The position numbers and the translations under genes were made by a program. The notes under the pieces are model-generated. The model was not told where the DNA came from and searched no databases. It worked only from the letters and a program-made list of their open reading frames with translations. Source: Diphasiastrum complanatum (lineage: Eukaryota; Streptophyta; Lycopodiopsida; Lycopodiales; Lycopodiaceae). Taken from it: a stretch of DNA of 64,000 nt. Below are positions 62,989-64,000 of this stretch, one piece after another (position 1 is the first letter of the stretch; each line of letters begins with the position of its first letter). The stretch spans positions 21,402,637 through 21,466,636 of the forward strand of contig CM055102.1 in the NCBI GenBank assembly GCA_029204225.1, given 5' to 3'.

Positions 62989-63800
62989 TTGGGTAAGTAC
63001 ATTGATCCAAATCATAAGTTACGTACATCTACAACCATTGATATAGCACTAGCAAAAAGTTGTCACCCAATTATCCTCACATTGGACTTTGAGAATGCAC
63101 TTGATACGTTTAACTACAATCAAATTTGGACAAACTTTGAATGCGTAATAAGATTTATAAAATCTCTTTTCTCTATTGCTTCTGTTGTGAGTCAAATCAA
63201 CAAAATGAGACTAGTAAGAATAGTACAGAAGTATGGTGACGTGGAGATGTCATCTCTCACATATCCTTTATGTTATTGCCACACTAGTTTGGAAGAGAGA
63301 AGGGGGGGGTGGGAGGGTGGAGTTAAGGGTATTTGTATTGTTTTTTGAAGGTACTACCTTATTTTCCCTAGCTTTTAGAGATAACATGAAGCCTATATTT
63401 GATGTTTTGAATACATTTTAAGACCTTGTGGATTCAAAGTTTATATTGAAAAAGTTGATCTTTTACGTGGGAGTTTAAGGGAATGACTAGCTAGTTGAAA
63501 AGCTACCATCTCAATGGGCAATATAGTTCGGCACGTATTCTCACATACTTGTCTTTGGAATTGATGTTTTACATTATATCCTTGAAAAAATTTAGGCAAA
63601 GTTGGGTAAATGAGAAGATCCTTATCTATAGGGTACCACTTTTGTGGCTAGATTGCACCTGAGAGCCACCTTGAAACTATCACTAAAATAATGAGGCAAC
63701 TTTTTGGAAAAAATATAGTTCATTGTGTGACTTCAAGGATTTGTATAGCCCATATTGAAGATGAGGTTTAGGTCTTCTTGATCTGTAAGCCCAATATTGC
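62989..63800 (+). pseudogene. LINE-type reverse transcriptase relic
   Basis: The first open stretch has 'IILTLDFENALDTFNY', motif A of LINE RT (usually lDfeKAfDtv). The neighbouring frame gives 'GTTLFSLAFRDNMKPIFDVL', which corresponds to the 'FADDT' motif C region with the catalytic pair lost. Weak C-terminal similarity continues to about 63800 ('ILEKI.AKLGK'). Heavily mutated, with no endonuclease or poly(A) tail identified. Confidence 0.6.
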
Positions 63801-64000
63801 TTCTTTTTCTTTTAGAGCAAAATTATTTAAAACTCAAGTAGTTAGTAATTTTGTATGGTAAAGATTAGGCAAATGATTCATGATGCTAAATCCTTGATAT
63901 CAAGAAAATGGAGATGATTTTCTTCCGACAATGAATGTTTGTGTCATTTTGAACTTAATTTTTCATCAAGCTTTCTTTGTAAGAAAATTTTCCTATGTTT

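Overview
This is nuclear DNA of a land plant. It is AT-rich and full of retroelements, and it holds one well-supported host gene: an eight-exon, Golgi-type glycosyltransferase of the plant O-fucosyltransferase-like family (GT106, RG-I rhamnosyltransferase-like). All other coding sequence I can recognise is retrotransposon-derived. The plant assignment rests on plant-type Ty1/copia elements primed by initiator tRNA-Met, a Tat/Athila-like Ty3/gypsy element, and the GT106 gene with short GT-AG introns. Two reverse transcriptases unlike those usual in flowering plants hint at a seed-free lineage such as a fern or lycophyte; that is inference.

Layout. 1-2.4 kb: old intergenic DNA with a copia scrap and a 97-bp tandem duplication. 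2.39-7.47 kb: decayed copia element C1 (minus strand) with a truncated right LTR. 7.5-10.8 kb: intergenic, with a coiled-coil relic and small repeats. 10.83-14.04 kb: the GT106 gene (minus strand), followed by a G-box/ABRE-rich upstream region (14.57-15.15 kb) and two long imperfect hairpins (15.5 and 15.9 kb). 17.965-24.395 kb: a complete but deleted gypsy element G (minus strand, TSD ACCTC) carrying an extra ORF downstream of integrase. 26.99-38.76 kb: a non-LTR-like retroelement with an N-terminal zinc finger and a possible REL-type C-terminus, split by a nest of LTR elements that includes copia A (31.36-37.36 kb, minus strand). 41.4-43.76 kb: 5'-truncated copia C2. 43.76-56.87 kb: an RT-like coding relic with a YIDD box, flanked by about 0.7-0.8-kb direct repeats that each run into a GA microsatellite. 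The young copia element D (46.169-52.318 kb, TSD ACAAA) sits inside this interval. 57.013-60.553 kb: compact copia E (plus strand), with gag-protease kept and integrase/RT deleted. 62.9-63.8 kb: a LINE relic.

The retroelements are parasitic layers rather than a cooperating system. Copia A inserted into an LTR of another family, which itself lies within the broken non-LTR element; copia D inserted into the region of the YIDD reverse transcriptase. Element E lacks integrase and RT, so any mobility would need proteins from an autonomous relative. Copia A, which shares gag and leader sequence with E, is of the right type, although this copy is itself broken.
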